Source: Massilia sp. UMI-21 (GTDB lineage Bacteria; Pseudomonadota; Gammaproteobacteria; Burkholderiales; Burkholderiaceae_D). Taken from it: a stretch of DNA of 64,000 nucleotides. The notes beneath the pieces were generated by a model that saw only the letters and a list, made by a program, of their open reading frames with translations, had not been told where the DNA came from and did no database searches. The position numbers were made by a program, and so were the translations under genes. The stretch is from the NCBI GenBank assembly GCA_015277795.1, contig CP063848.1:124001-188000 (forward strand), in the 5' to 3' direction. Numbering within the stretch: position 1 is the first letter of the stretch; every line of letters starts with the position of its first letter. Below, piece after piece: positions 55,002 through 64,000 of the stretch.

Positions 55002-55070
55002 CGTAGGGTGGGCGGCTCCACCCGGCAAGATAGCGAGCCTGCGGCCTGGGCGCCGCCCACGCGTTCAACC
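55002..55070. repeat. GTAGGGTGG-type palindromic repeat, copy 4 (truncated)
   Basis: CGTAGGGTGGGCGGC, spacer, GCCGCCCACGCGTTCAACC. The left arm and one inner arm are intact; the second half (CACCCTAC) is missing. The 225 bases between the acyl-CoA dehydrogenase and the LD-carboxypeptidase hold this element and no gene. Confidence 0.7.
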
Positions 55071-55128
55071 AGACTGTGAATCGCCGTCTCCCTGCTCATG
55101 GAGCTGGGATGGCCGCGCTCGGCCGATG

Positions 55129-56184
55129 TCAGGCGACGGCCGGCTCGAGCAGGGTCACGGTCTGGGCGTCGGTGTCGAGCCGGGCCCGCACGCCCACCGG
55201 CAACGTAAACTGGTGGCGGATGTGGCCGATCGAATAACCGGTCACCGCCGGAACAACGAGGGGCTTGAGATGCTGGTCGAGGGTCTGGTCGAGGCTCAGG
55301 GAATGCCGCCCTTCACCGGGCGCGCAGTCCTCGCAGATGCCGACCATGATCCCGGCCGCCCTGGCGAAACCAACCGACAAATCGAGCTGGGTCATCCAGC
55401 GGTCGAGGCGGTAGGGCGCTTCGTCCACCTCTTCCAGGAACAGCAGGCTGTCGCGGAAGTCGGCCGCGTAGGGCGTGCCGCACAGGGCCGCCACTATCGA
55501 CAGGTTGCCGCCCAGGAGCGGGCCGCTGGCCGTGCCCGACGTCAGGGTGCGGATGCCGAAGTGCGGCATGGTCTGCGCCTTCAGCGCGTTTTCCGGCGCC
55601 ATCGGGATCGTGTAGGTGGCGCGCGGATCGCACAGCACCGCCACCATGTGCTCGCGCGGGTAATCGGCCAGCGTGGACGAGGCCACCGGGCCGTGGAAGC
55701 TCACCAGGCCGGTCTTGTTGTGGATCGCCAGGTGCAGCGCGGTGATGTCGGAGTAGCCGAGCAGGATCTTCGGGTTGCGGCGGATCAGTCCATAGTCGAG
55801 CTGTGACAGCAGCGAGATGCAACCCGAGCCGCCGCGGATCGGCCAGATCATTTTAACGTCGGGGTCGGCGAACATGGCGTGCAGGTCGGCCAGGCGCTGC
55901 TGCACCGAACCGGCGTAGTTGCCGAAGCTGGCGCCAAGATACCTGCCCAGTTTGACGCGCAGGCCCAGCGCTTCGATGTTCTGGACGGATTTCTCGATCA
56001 GGCGCTCGTTGACCACGCCGCCGGGAGCGATCAGGCCGACCAGGTCGCCGGGGCGCAGGCGCGGGGGTTTGATGAGGCGCCGGGTGGCGCGCTGGGTAGT
56101 GCCCCGGGGCGCGGCGGCCGCGAGTGCGGAAGCGGAAAGACCGGCTGCGGCGAGCGCGCCGAAACTGCGTCGGCTGAGAGTCAT
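55129..56184 (-). CDS. Muramoyltetrapeptide LD-carboxypeptidase, Tat-exported
   Basis: 351 residues from ATG 56182-56184 (MTLSRRSFGALAAAG); a start six codons up is possible. The SRRSFG twin-arginine motif plus Ala-rich helix predicts Tat export. S66 peptidase family: nucleophile Ser in PIRGGSG near residue 120, with FHGPVASS and GGNLSIVAAL blocks and a C-terminal His/Glu region (PAVTGYSIGHIRHQFTLPVG). Trims L-Ala-D-Glu-mDAP-D-Ala peptides in cell-wall recycling. Confidence 0.9.
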   Translation of the reverse strand: MTLSRRSFGALAAAGLSASALAAAAPRGTTQRATRRLIKPPRLRPGDLVGLIAPGGVVNERLIEKSVQNIEALGLRVKLGRYLGASFGNYAGSVQQRLADLHAMFADPDVKMIWPIRGGSGCISLLSQLDYGLIRRNPKILLGYSDITALHLAIHNKTGLVSFHGPVASSTLADYPREHMVAVLCDPRATYTIPMAPENALKAQTMPHFGIRTLTSGTASGPLLGGNLSIVAALCGTPYAADFRDSLLFLEEVDEAPYRLDRWMTQLDLSVGFARAAGIMVGICEDCAPGEGRHSLSLDQTLDQHLKPLVVPAVTGYSIGHIRHQFTLPVGVRARLDTDAQTVTLLEPAVA

Positions 56185-56202
56185 GCGGAATACGCCAAAC
56201 AA

Positions 56203-56253
56203 AGAAAAACGGCCCGCGCCGCGGAGGCATGTGCCTCCCTCGACAGCGGGCCG
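56203..56253 (-). terminator. Terminator after TonB-dependent receptor gene
   Basis: On the minus strand CGGCCCGC, an inner GGAGGCACATGCCTCC hairpin, GCGGGCCG and then TTTTTC; 28 bases after the receptor stop. Confidence 0.8.
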
Positions 56254-56281
56254 CAGGGTCCAGTCAACTCAGGCGATCAAC

Positions 56282-59131
56282 TTAGAAGAACTTGTAGGTC
56301 GCCATCAGGGTGAACGAACGGCCACGCGGGTCGGCCACGCGCGGTTCCCAGGTGCTGCCCGCGCCGGTGTTGCCGTCGTAGGTGATCGCGAACGGCGGAT
56401 CTTCGTCCAGCAGGTTCTTGATACCCGCGGTCAGGGTCAGGTTCTTGAAGCCGGTGTAGGTCGTCGTCAGGTGGAAGATCGAGTAGGCGTCGACTTTCGG
56501 GTTGTAGTTCGACGGCGTCACCAGGCCGTTGGCCACGCCCGGCAGCACCTGGTCGTCATAGCCCGCACGGTAGATGTTCTGCAGCATGGTGCTCCAGTTG
56601 CCGAACTTGTAGGTCGCATAGGCGCTATGCTTCCACTTCAGGCCCAGGTCGCCGGTGAAGACGAAGCGGCCCACTTCGCTGTCGCCGAATTCGGCGTTCG
56701 TAGTGGCGCGCGACTTCTTCTCGAGCAGGCGCGAACCGTCGATACCCAGGCTCCACTGCGAACCGGTACTGAACTTGCCGTTCGCGCGGGCGCCCAGTTC
56801 CAGGCCGCGGGTGATGCGTTCGCCGGCATTGACCCAGCGCTGGTCGATGATGCGGATGTCGCCTGCGGCGTCACGAATGAACTTGTCCTGGAACAGGTTG
56901 TAGTTCGCCACCATCGTCGAGGTCGAGAACGAGTAGATCGTGTTTTCCTTGCGGATCTCCCACAGGTCGGCGTTGGCCGAGAACCAGCTGGTCGGCTGGA
57001 CCACGATACCGATGGTGCCCTGCTTGGCGGTTTCCGGACCCAGGTCCGACTTGCCGCCGGTGACGGTCACCGGGGTGATCGATTCGCAACCAGGCTTGGT
57101 GGCGTCGACCAGGCCGCTCGGGCACTTGGCCGGGTCGACCAGGTCCTTGCCGGCGTACGGCGATTCAGTCAGGCCGTTGAACAGCTGGTTGAACGACGGC
57201 GCACGGAAGCCTTCGTTGTACGAGCCGCGCAGCAGCAGCTCCGGCATCGGCTGGTAGCGGAACGAGACCTTCGGATTGGTGGTGGCGCCGATACCGCTGT
57301 AGTGGTCGCGGCGCACGGCCACGGTCACTTCGAGGTCCTTGGTCACCGGCACCAGCACCTCGGCGTACACGGCCTTGATGTCGCGGTGCACGTTGTCGAG
57401 CGCGTTGGCGTCGTCGAACGGCGCGTTCAGGATCGCCGGACGGGCGGCTGCGGCGCGGGCGTCGCCATTGAACTTGTATTCCTCGCGGCGCAGGTCGAAA
57501 CCGACCGCGCCCATCACGGTGCCGGCCGGCAGGGCGAACAGCTCACCCGACAGCGCGCCGTCGAGCTGGGTCAGGATGGTCTTGCCGCCGTACAGGGTCA
57601 CGCCGGCGGCGGAGGTAGCCTGGATCGCGTCGATGGCCGCCTGCGACTGGGTCTGGCCCGGCAGCAGGAAGGGATTGACGATGCCCGAGCCGAGCACGTC
57701 GGCCAGGGCGCGGGTGTAGTTGTAGCCGGTGCCCAGTTGCGACTCCGACTCGCTGAAGGCGCGCGACAGGCCGACCTTGTAGTCGTAGGTGCGGCCGAAC
57801 AGGTTCATCGGGCCGTCAGCGCCGACCAGCACGCGGGCAGCTTTCGATTCGGTCACGATCTCGCGGTTGCCGCACTCCATGCAGCGCCAGCGGTAGGCGA
57901 TCGGCAGGCCGTAGTTCGCGGCAACGCTCGGGAACACCTTGACCAGTGCGTTGTACACGGTGTCGTAGGCGGCGCCGGTGCTCGGGTAGAACGAGCTCGG
58001 ACCGAAGGTCGAGGACGAGGGCGAGATCTGGTTCGGCGAGAAGCGCTTGGCCACTTCGACGTTCGAGCCCACGCCTTCGATGAAGAACTGGTGGTCGCCC
58101 GACTGGAAGGTGGCGCGCGCCAGGGCGTTGGTGTTCTTGACCGGCTGCTGCAGCACGGCCGCGCGGCCGGTGTCCCAGGCGCAGCCGTAGGCGGCGCCGG
58201 CGCTGTTCCACAGCTTTTCGTCATACGGGCCCATGCCGTCGATGCTGTTGCAGCCCGCGCCGCCCGGCAGGTCGAGGATGCTGATGCCGCTATAGGCGGT
58301 GGTGCCGCCGCCCGGGATCATCGGGCCGGTGCCGGTAGGCGACAGCAGGGTCGGCGCCAGGCTGGTGGCGAACACGTTGGCGTGCGGCGCACCGCGGGTA
58401 TCGACCGAGACGCCGCGGTCCGGCTGGAAGGTCTGGACGAAGTCGCGCTGGTTGCCGCGCAGGGCCTTGTTTTCGCTGTGCGCGAAGGTCGCCAGCACGT
58501 TCCAGCCGTCGGTCTGCAGGTCGCCCCAGCCGCCGGTGATGGAAGCGCGGCCGATCTCGCCGCCGCCGGCTTCGGTGACGTCGACGAAGGCCTGGGTTTC
58601 CAGGCCCTTGTAGTTCTTTTTCAGGATGAAGTTGATCACGCCGCCGATCGCGTCGGTGCCGTAAATCGCGGAGGCGCCATCCTTCAGGATTTCGACACGC
58701 TCGACTGCCGCCATCGGGATCGAGTTCAGGTCGACCGCCGAACCCTTCATGCCGTGGGTCGCCACGCGGCGGCCGTTCAGCAGCACCAGGGTCGAATCCG
58801 CACCCTGGCCGCGCAGGTTGGCCGAGGACGCGCCGTTGTTGCCGCGCTGGGCGCCCGAGGTGACGTCGGCGTTCGAGGCCAGGTTGTCCGAGCCGTTGCC
58901 ATTGACGTTCAGCGTGGCGATCAGCTGCTCCGCGGTGACGATGCCCTGTGCTTCCAGTTCCTTGGCCGTGATGACTTCGACCGGCAGCGCGCCTTCCTTG
59001 GCGATGCGCTTGATGCTACTACCGGTGATTTCGACACGCTGGACGGGGCCGGAAATCTGCACATTCTGTGCGATGGCCGGGCTGACCGCGCCCATCAGGG
59101 CGATCAATTGAGCGAGCTTCTTTAACTTCAC
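56282..59131 (-). CDS. TonB-dependent outer-membrane receptor
   Basis: 949 residues from GTG 59131, with AGGAG upstream. Signal peptide (LAQLIALMGAVSPAIA), plug domain (RVEITGSSIKRIAKEGALPV, LVLLNGRRVATHG, VERVEILKDGASAIYGTDAI) and a long beta-barrel closing with SFTLMATYKFF. The ligand cannot be read; the size and plug type resemble the abundant oligosaccharide/peptide-type receptors of this order. Divergent from nothing nearby; neighbours on the same strand are an LD-carboxypeptidase and a peptide-binding protein, so a peptide or muropeptide substrate is an idea only. Confidence 0.92.
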   Translation of the reverse strand: MKLKKLAQLIALMGAVSPAIAQNVQISGPVQRVEITGSSIKRIAKEGALPVEVITAKELEAQGIVTAEQLIATLNVNGNGSDNLASNADVTSGAQRGNNGASSANLRGQGADSTLVLLNGRRVATHGMKGSAVDLNSIPMAAVERVEILKDGASAIYGTDAIGGVINFILKKNYKGLETQAFVDVTEAGGGEIGRASITGGWGDLQTDGWNVLATFAHSENKALRGNQRDFVQTFQPDRGVSVDTRGAPHANVFATSLAPTLLSPTGTGPMIPGGGTTAYSGISILDLPGGAGCNSIDGMGPYDEKLWNSAGAAYGCAWDTGRAAVLQQPVKNTNALARATFQSGDHQFFIEGVGSNVEVAKRFSPNQISPSSSTFGPSSFYPSTGAAYDTVYNALVKVFPSVAANYGLPIAYRWRCMECGNREIVTESKAARVLVGADGPMNLFGRTYDYKVGLSRAFSESESQLGTGYNYTRALADVLGSGIVNPFLLPGQTQSQAAIDAIQATSAAGVTLYGGKTILTQLDGALSGELFALPAGTVMGAVGFDLRREEYKFNGDARAAAARPAILNAPFDDANALDNVHRDIKAVYAEVLVPVTKDLEVTVAVRRDHYSGIGATTNPKVSFRYQPMPELLLRGSYNEGFRAPSFNQLFNGLTESPYAGKDLVDPAKCPSGLVDATKPGCESITPVTVTGGKSDLGPETAKQGTIGIVVQPTSWFSANADLWEIRKENTIYSFSTSTMVANYNLFQDKFIRDAAGDIRIIDQRWVNAGERITRGLELGARANGKFSTGSQWSLGIDGSRLLEKKSRATTNAEFGDSEVGRFVFTGDLGLKWKHSAYATYKFGNWSTMLQNIYRAGYDDQVLPGVANGLVTPSNYNPKVDAYSIFHLTTTYTGFKNLTLTAGIKNLLDEDPPFAITYDGNTGAGSTWEPRVADPRGRSFTLMATYKFF

Positions 59132-59314
59132 GCGTTTCTCCTAACGTTTTCCCTTGGCGGCCTGGGTGTCCGGCCGGGCTTCATATTCGTAATGTCTTGG
59201 CATTACGTTATTTTCGATTTCAGGGTAAGCCTAGTGATTTACGGCTATCCAATGAATTATCCGGCGGCCAGTATAACTAACAGGAATGTTTTATTTGGGA
59301 AAAACTCACGAAAA

Positions 59315-61063
59315 CTAACGTGTCCCTCTGCTAGAACGTCCTCTTTGCGCAACATCAACATCCAGATACCGCCAGGTCGTGAATTCAACTGGATGCCGTT
59401 TGTAGTTTTTCAGCCACGGATGACGCAGGTCACCCGACAGCACATGGGTCAGCGGCACCCAGGGGTTGTACGCGTGGATCAGCTGGTTCATCTCGAAATA
59501 CAGCTTCTGGCGCGCAGGCCCGTCGGTGAGCCGGCGCGCCTGCTCATAGCGCACGTTATAGGCCGGCAGGTTGAAGCGCGCATAGTTGGCACGGCCGGCG
59601 TTCGGGCCGTACAGCAGCTGGTAGAAGTTGTCGCCATCCGGGAAGTCGGCGATCCAGTTACTTTCGAACATCTGGACCGTGCCCAGGCGCGAAGCCTTGA
59701 TGATCTCGGTCTTCTTGTCCGATTTGAACGTGACGCGCAGGCCGATCGCGTTCAGGCACTTGCGCCATAACTCGTCGCGCAGGCGGCCGCCGACCGTGGC
59801 CTCGCTGTGCATGGTGAGCGTCAGCGGCCGGTCGTCGGGCGTGCGGCGAAACCCGTCGGGATCGCGCCGGGTATAGCCATGGCGGTCCAGCAGCGCATTG
59901 GCCAGCGCCGGGTCGTAGGGCACCGGGCTGCGGTAATCCGGATCGTAGCCGAGCACGTTGGGCGGCAGCGGCGACTCGGCCTTGATCGCGAAGCCCTTCT
60001 TCAGCAGCGCGATGTCCTCGGCACTGTTGTAGGCCATCGAGATCGCGCGGCGCAGCGCCACCCGGTCCTTGCCGTAGCCGCCGAGCACCGGGTCTTCCAT
60101 GTTCATCCACATGTAGTAGGTCTGCAGCACCGGGAAGCGCGACAGCACGATGCCGCGCGCCGCCAGCTCCGGTTTCAACTGGCCGTCTTCCACCACCATC
60201 TCGGTCATCGACTCGGGGATCTGCTCGAGGTAGTCGTATTCGGCGTTCAGGAAGCCCAGCATGCGGCCCTGGAATTCCTCGGCGACGCGCAGCTCGATCC
60301 GGTCCACCCGCGGCAGGCGCTTGCCTTCCAGGGCGGCGGCGATCGCCTGGTCTTCCGGATTGTCGCCCGGGGTGGCGTGGAACACCGCCGTCGAATACGG
60401 GTTGGCCAGCAATACGATGCGGTCGCTGCGCTTCCACTCGCCGACCATGAAGGGGCCGGTGCCGACCGGGTGGTTGCCGGCCTGGCCCGGATAGGCCTCG
60501 ATGACTTCGCGCGCCACCGCGCCGGACGCCGGCGTCGCCAGGTAGAACAGGAAGTTGTTGTCGGGCGCCTTCAGGCGGATGCGCAGGGTATGGCGGTCGA
60601 GGGCGCGCAGCTCGGCCACGCCTTCGAACATGGCGGCCCAGGGCGACCGGGTCGCCGGATCTCGCAGGCGCGCGAGGCTGTACGCATAATCCTGCGCCGT
60701 CATCTCGCGCTTCACTCCCTTGAAGGCCGGGTCCCCGGTGAAATAAATACCGGGGCGGATGCGAAAGGTGTAGGTCAGGCCGTCCGCGCTCACTTCCGGC
60801 ATGGCGACGGCGGTGTTCGGGCGCAGCCTGGCCGGGCGCGCCAGGTAGTCGTAGCGCAGCAGCGGGTCGAACAGGTTTTCCAGCAGCGACAGGGTGGCGT
60901 TGTCGGAGGCGACGGCCGGATCCAGGCCGGTCTCGCTGGTCGACAGGAACATGCGCAGCACCTTTTCTTCGGTGCGCGCGGGGACGGGGGAGTCGGCCCC
61001 TGTCGCGCTGCCCGCGCACAGCAGGGGCAACAGGAAGGCGACGGCGGTGAGGCGAAGTTTCAT
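59315..61063 (-). CDS. ABC transporter peptide-binding protein (SBP family 5)
   Basis: 582 residues. Signal peptide (LTAVAFLLPLLCAGSATGA), then SBP_bac_5 (OppA/DppA type): LRMFLSTSETGLDPA, GLTYTFRIRPGIYFTGDPAF, NHPVGTGPFMVGEWKRSD, NWIADFPDGDNFYQLLYG, with a 60-residue C-terminal tail. Binds an oligopeptide or similar solute in the periplasm. No permease or ATPase genes follow in the window. The 183 bases upstream of the TonB receptor and downstream of this gene hold no gene. Confidence 0.9.
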   Translation of the reverse strand: MKLRLTAVAFLLPLLCAGSATGADSPVPARTEEKVLRMFLSTSETGLDPAVASDNATLSLLENLFDPLLRYDYLARPARLRPNTAVAMPEVSADGLTYTFRIRPGIYFTGDPAFKGVKREMTAQDYAYSLARLRDPATRSPWAAMFEGVAELRALDRHTLRIRLKAPDNNFLFYLATPASGAVAREVIEAYPGQAGNHPVGTGPFMVGEWKRSDRIVLLANPYSTAVFHATPGDNPEDQAIAAALEGKRLPRVDRIELRVAEEFQGRMLGFLNAEYDYLEQIPESMTEMVVEDGQLKPELAARGIVLSRFPVLQTYYMWMNMEDPVLGGYGKDRVALRRAISMAYNSAEDIALLKKGFAIKAESPLPPNVLGYDPDYRSPVPYDPALANALLDRHGYTRRDPDGFRRTPDDRPLTLTMHSEATVGGRLRDELWRKCLNAIGLRVTFKSDKKTEIIKASRLGTVQMFESNWIADFPDGDNFYQLLYGPNAGRANYARFNLPAYNVRYEQARRLTDGPARQKLYFEMNQLIHAYNPWVPLTHVLSGDLRHPWLKNYKRHPVEFTTWRYLDVDVAQRGRSSRGTR

Positions 61064-61253
61064 GGACGGCAGGGACGTGGAAAGCGTTGCGTATCATATG
61101 CCCGGTCAAGTGTGGAGGCAACGAATACCGGCCGATCCTGAGCGGCTCATAACTTTTTCACATGGCGCGGGTGCATTCTTTCATCCTTGCAGCTTGGTCT
61201 CGGCCTATACTCTTCGCTGCACAATCTGCTGTACCTGCGCAGCGACTCCACTC

Positions 61254-62492
61254 ATGGCACTCAATTACATCTGGTCCGGCTTCTTCCTCATCGGCTTCGT
61301 AGCGGCACTCGCGCAGTGGCTGTTCCTGGGCGATACCGAAATCTTCAAGCGCATCATCGACGGCACCTTCTCGTCGGCCAAGATGGCGGTGATGGACATC
61401 GCCCTGCCGCTGGCCGGTGTGATGACCCTGTGGCTCGGGATCATGAACGTCGGCGAGAAAGCCGGCGCCATCAACCTGTTCGCGCGCATCATCGGCCCGT
61501 TCTTCTCGCGCATCTTCCCGGGCGTGCCGCAAAACCACCCGGCCAATGGTCATATGGTGATGAACTTCTCGGCCAACATGCTGGGCTTGGACAATGCCGC
61601 CACGCCCTTCGGCCTGAAGGCCATGGAAAGCCTGCAGACGCTGAACCCCCACAAGGACGAGGCCAGCGACGCCCAGATCATGTTCCTGGTGATCCAGACC
61701 TCGGGCCTGACCATCATCCCGCTGGCGATCATGGCCCAGCGCGCGATCCTGGGCGCGGCCAACCCGGCCGACGTCTTCATCCCGACCCTGATCGCGACCT
61801 ACTGCTCGACCATCACCGGCATCATCGCGGTCGGCCTGCGCCAGCGCATCAACCTGTTCCACCCGGCCGTCTTCGGCTGGATCGGCGGCATCACGACGCT
61901 CATCGCCGCGATGGTCTGGTATATCACCGTCTTCCTCGACAAGTCGCAGATCCAGCAGTTCTCGGTGGTTGCCGCCAACCTGATCCTGTTTTCGATCATC
62001 GCCGCCTTCATGACGGCCGCGCTGCTCAAGCGAGTGAACGTGTTCGAAGCCTTCATCGAAGGCGCCAAGGGCGGCATCGAGACCTCATTGCGGATCATTC
62101 CCTACCTGGTCGGCATGCTGGTGGCGATCAGCGTGGTGCGCAACTCGGGCATCCTGGGCATGATCGTGAGCGGCTTCGCCTGGCTGTTCGGCGCGCTCGG
62201 CCTGCCGACCGACTTCGTCGGCGCGCTGCCGACCGCGCTCATGAAGCCGCTGTCGGGCAGCGGTTCGCGCGCCATGATGATCGATGCGATGACCACCTAC
62301 GGCGTCGATTCCTTCGTCGGCCGCCTGACCGGCATCCTGCAGGGCGCGGCCGATACCACCTTCTACGTCGTGGCGCTGTATTTCGGCTCGGTCGGCATCC
62401 GCAAGACCCGCTATGCGATCGGCTACGGCCTGCTGGCCGACCTGGCCGGCGTCATCGGCGCGATCTTCGTCGCCTACCTGTTCTTTGGTTAA
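61254..62492 (+). CDS. SpmA/SpmB-like nucleoside recognition (Gate) membrane protein
   Basis: 412 residues from ATG 61254. Two copies of the nucleoside-recognition (Gate) domain: ALPLAGVMTLWLGIMNVGEK (SpmA half) and LRIIPYLVGMLVAISVVRNS (SpmB half), with MVMNFSANMLGLDNAATPFG and LMKPLSGSGSRAMMID as family markers, and roughly ten hydrophobic helices. Known as spore maturation proteins in Bacillus, yet present in many non-sporulating Gram-negatives, where the role is unknown. Its stop codon overlaps the dacB ribosome site. Confidence 0.9.
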   Translation: MALNYIWSGFFLIGFVAALAQWLFLGDTEIFKRIIDGTFSSAKMAVMDIALPLAGVMTLWLGIMNVGEKAGAINLFARIIGPFFSRIFPGVPQNHPANGHMVMNFSANMLGLDNAATPFGLKAMESLQTLNPHKDEASDAQIMFLVIQTSGLTIIPLAIMAQRAILGAANPADVFIPTLIATYCSTITGIIAVGLRQRINLFHPAVFGWIGGITTLIAAMVWYITVFLDKSQIQQFSVVAANLILFSIIAAFMTAALLKRVNVFEAFIEGAKGGIETSLRIIPYLVGMLVAISVVRNSGILGMIVSGFAWLFGALGLPTDFVGALPTALMKPLSGSGSRAMMIDAMTTYGVDSFVGRLTGILQGAADTTFYVVALYFGSVGIRKTRYAIGYGLLADLAGVIGAIFVAYLFFG

Positions 62493-62503
62493 GGAGTAAG
62501 CCC

Positions 62504-64000
62504 ATGTTTCGTCGCCTGACGCTCGCCACCCTCTTGTTCGCTGCATGCAGCGCCCATGCCCAGCTGCCGGCCCCGGTCGCGCAGGTGCTGGCGCAACAGG
62601 GCCTGCCGGAAGACGCGCTCGGCGTGCTGGTGCTCAAGGGCGATTCGGTGCTGCTGTCGCACCAGGCCGACCGGCCGATGCAGCCGGCATCGACCATGAA
62701 GCTGGTGACGACCATGGTGGGCCTGGAGCGCCTCGGTCCCGCCTTCCGCGGCCGCACCGAGCTGCGCACCACCGGCGAGATCGACAAGGGCGTGCTGCGC
62801 GGGAACCTGATCCTGAAGGGCGGCGCCGACGCCGACCTGTCGGGCGAGGGCCTGGAGAACATGCTGCGCGCCCTGCACTACCAGGGCATCCGCCGCATCG
62901 AGGGCGATCTGGTGCTGGACCGCAGCCTGTGGCAGCCGGCGCGCCCGGACGTCGGCGCGCCGCCTTTCGACGAGGCCCCCGAGGCGTATTACAACGTCAT
63001 CCCGGACCCGCTCCTGGTCAACAAGAACATGCTGCAGATCGACATGCGTTCCACCGGCAAGCGCTTGAAGCTGGCCATGCAGCCGCAACTCGAGCGCGTG
63101 AGTATCGGCTCCGATATGAAACTGGTCGACGCCGACTGCGCGACCTGGGAAGACGGCTGGAAGCTGCCGGAAGCGGTGCGCCAGAAAAACGGCCGCATCA
63201 AGGTGCTCCTGCACGGAACCTTCCCGAAAGACTGCGCGCGCAGCTACAGCATCAACGTGCTGGACCGCGACGACTACGTGGGCCGCCTGTTCCGCCAGAA
63301 GTGGAAGGAACTGGGCGGCAAATTCAGCGGCAAGGTCGTGGCAGGCACCGCGCCGTCGGAATCGACCCTGCTGGCCCAACACACGTCGCGCATGCTGCCC
63401 GAGCTGGTACGCGACACCAACAAGCCTTCCGACAACCTGCTGGCGCGCACCCTGTTCCTGAGCCTGGGCAGCCTGCAGCCGGATCCGGCGGCGGGCAGCT
63501 TCGCCCTTCCCGCCAACGGCGAGACTACATTCGCGCGCGCCGACGCCGCCGTGCGCGAATGGATGCGCGGACAGCGCATCGACGATACCGGGCTGGTGAT
63601 GGAAAACGGCTCGGGCCTGTCGCGCATCGAACGCATCACGCCGCAGCAGATGGCCCACCTGCTGCAGGCCGGCCTGCGCAGCGCCTGGATGCCGGAATTC
63701 CAGGCCAGCATGCCGATCGCCGGCATCGACGGCACCCTGCGGCGCCGCCTGCAGGGAACCCCGGCCGCGGGCCGCGCGCGCCTGAAGACCGGCACGCTGC
63801 GCAACGTGGTGGCGCTGGCGGGCTATGTGCCGGATGCGAACGGGGAGCAGAACGTATTCGTCGCCATGGTCAACAGCGAGCAGGCGGGCAACGGGCGCGG
63901 ACGCGCGGTGCTGGATGCGCTGGTGGATTGGGTGGCCAGGTCGGGGACGGCGCCGCAACCGGCCCCGGCGCCCGTGGCACCCGTGGCACCGGCGGCGCCA
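62504..64000 (+). CDS. dacB: D-alanyl-D-alanine carboxypeptidase/endopeptidase (PBP4), 3' end outside window
   Basis: Open from ATG 62504 (AAGGAG eight bases upstream) to the window edge (499 codons). Signal peptide (LTLATLLFAACSAHA). SxxK = STMK at residues 63-66, SxN = SDN in NKPSDNLLA, KTG in ARLKTGTLRNV: the three PBP4 (S13) motifs. Long insertion domains between motifs 1 and 2, as usual. The C-terminal stretch becomes Pro/Ala rich (APVAPVAPAAP) at the window edge. Trims and cleaves peptidoglycan cross-links in the periplasm. Confidence 0.94.
   Translation, partial: MFRRLTLATLLFAACSAHAQLPAPVAQVLAQQGLPEDALGVLVLKGDSVLLSHQADRPMQPASTMKLVTTMVGLERLGPAFRGRTELRTTGEIDKGVLRGNLILKGGADADLSGEGLENMLRALHYQGIRRIEGDLVLDRSLWQPARPDVGAPPFDEAPEAYYNVIPDPLLVNKNMLQIDMRSTGKRLKLAMQPQLERVSIGSDMKLVDADCATWEDGWKLPEAVRQKNGRIKVLLHGTFPKDCARSYSINVLDRDDYVGRLFRQKWKELGGKFSGKVVAGTAPSESTLLAQHTSRMLPELVRDTNKPSDNLLARTLFLSLGSLQPDPAAGSFALPANGETTFARADAAVREWMRGQRIDDTGLVMENGSGLSRIERITPQQMAHLLQAGLRSAWMPEFQASMPIAGIDGTLRRRLQGTPAAGRARLKTGTLRNVVALAGYVPDANGEQNVFVAMVNSEQAGNGRGRAVLDALVDWVARSGTAPQPAPAPVAPVAPAAP

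Overview
The window looks like chromosomal DNA of a betaproteobacterium, most likely Oxalobacteraceae (Massilia/Telluria/Duganella type). That is inferred from the very G+C-rich core genes (gltBD, tex, grxD-ubiX, aceK, a LiuR-type MerR regulator with isovaleryl-CoA dehydrogenase, a long TonB-dependent receptor) and from short palindromic repeats between genes. The species cannot be fixed from the sequence alone. No rRNA, tRNA or CRISPR array was seen.

Left part (1-18.85 kb, mostly minus strand): the end of a secreted HExxH metallopeptidase-like gene; a complete group II intron with its reverse transcriptase, seated exactly on the T-tract of the gltBD terminator; gltD and gltB (glutamate synthase); a RAYT (IS200-like) transposase unit with perfect 19-bp inverted repeats; a soluble PAS histidine kinase with an OmpR-type regulator; a DUF3297 protein; a BCCT osmolyte transporter; and a SNF2-type helicase.

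Middle part (about 19.0-41.5 kb): a lower-G+C island. Reading on the minus strand from the right it encodes a type IVb (Tad/Flp) pilus or secretion locus: Flp pilin, a TadG-like protein, an unknown secreted protein, a TadE-like pseudopilin, another unknown secreted protein, a small pseudopilin, CpaB, a secretin, an FHA-CpaF ATPase, TadB, TadC and a DUF192-TadE fusion. In the same direction follow a 1750-residue Rhs protein with a Sec signal peptide and a C-terminal Tle1-like phospholipase domain (DUF2235), then a membrane-anchored candidate immunity protein. Downstream lie decayed copies of the immunity gene, a diverged paralogue of it, and an rhs remnant that has lost its toxin. An IS21-family element with a 5-bp target duplication has split cpaF, so the locus is probably inactive now or was until recently. 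The island is bracketed by a frameshifted, diverged copy of tex on the left and intact tex on the right, both on the plus strand. A Tad machine, an Rhs-phospholipase toxin and a candidate immunity gene in one co-directional unit are the best candidate here for a new system: contact-dependent or Tad-secreted antagonism.

Right part (41.7-64 kb): tex; two small membrane proteins; grxD-ubiX; a 57-residue small protein; an HTH regulator; an MBL hydrolase; a LiuR-like regulator with two matching operator palindromes and isovaleryl-CoA dehydrogenase; aceK overlapping a thiolase gene; an SDR; a second acyl-CoA dehydrogenase; a Tat-exported LD-carboxypeptidase; a TonB-dependent receptor; a peptide-binding protein; a SpmAB-like membrane protein; and dacB (PBP4), cut by the window edge. 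Three copies of a GTAGGGTGG palindromic repeat sit in this part and one near 13.3 kb.
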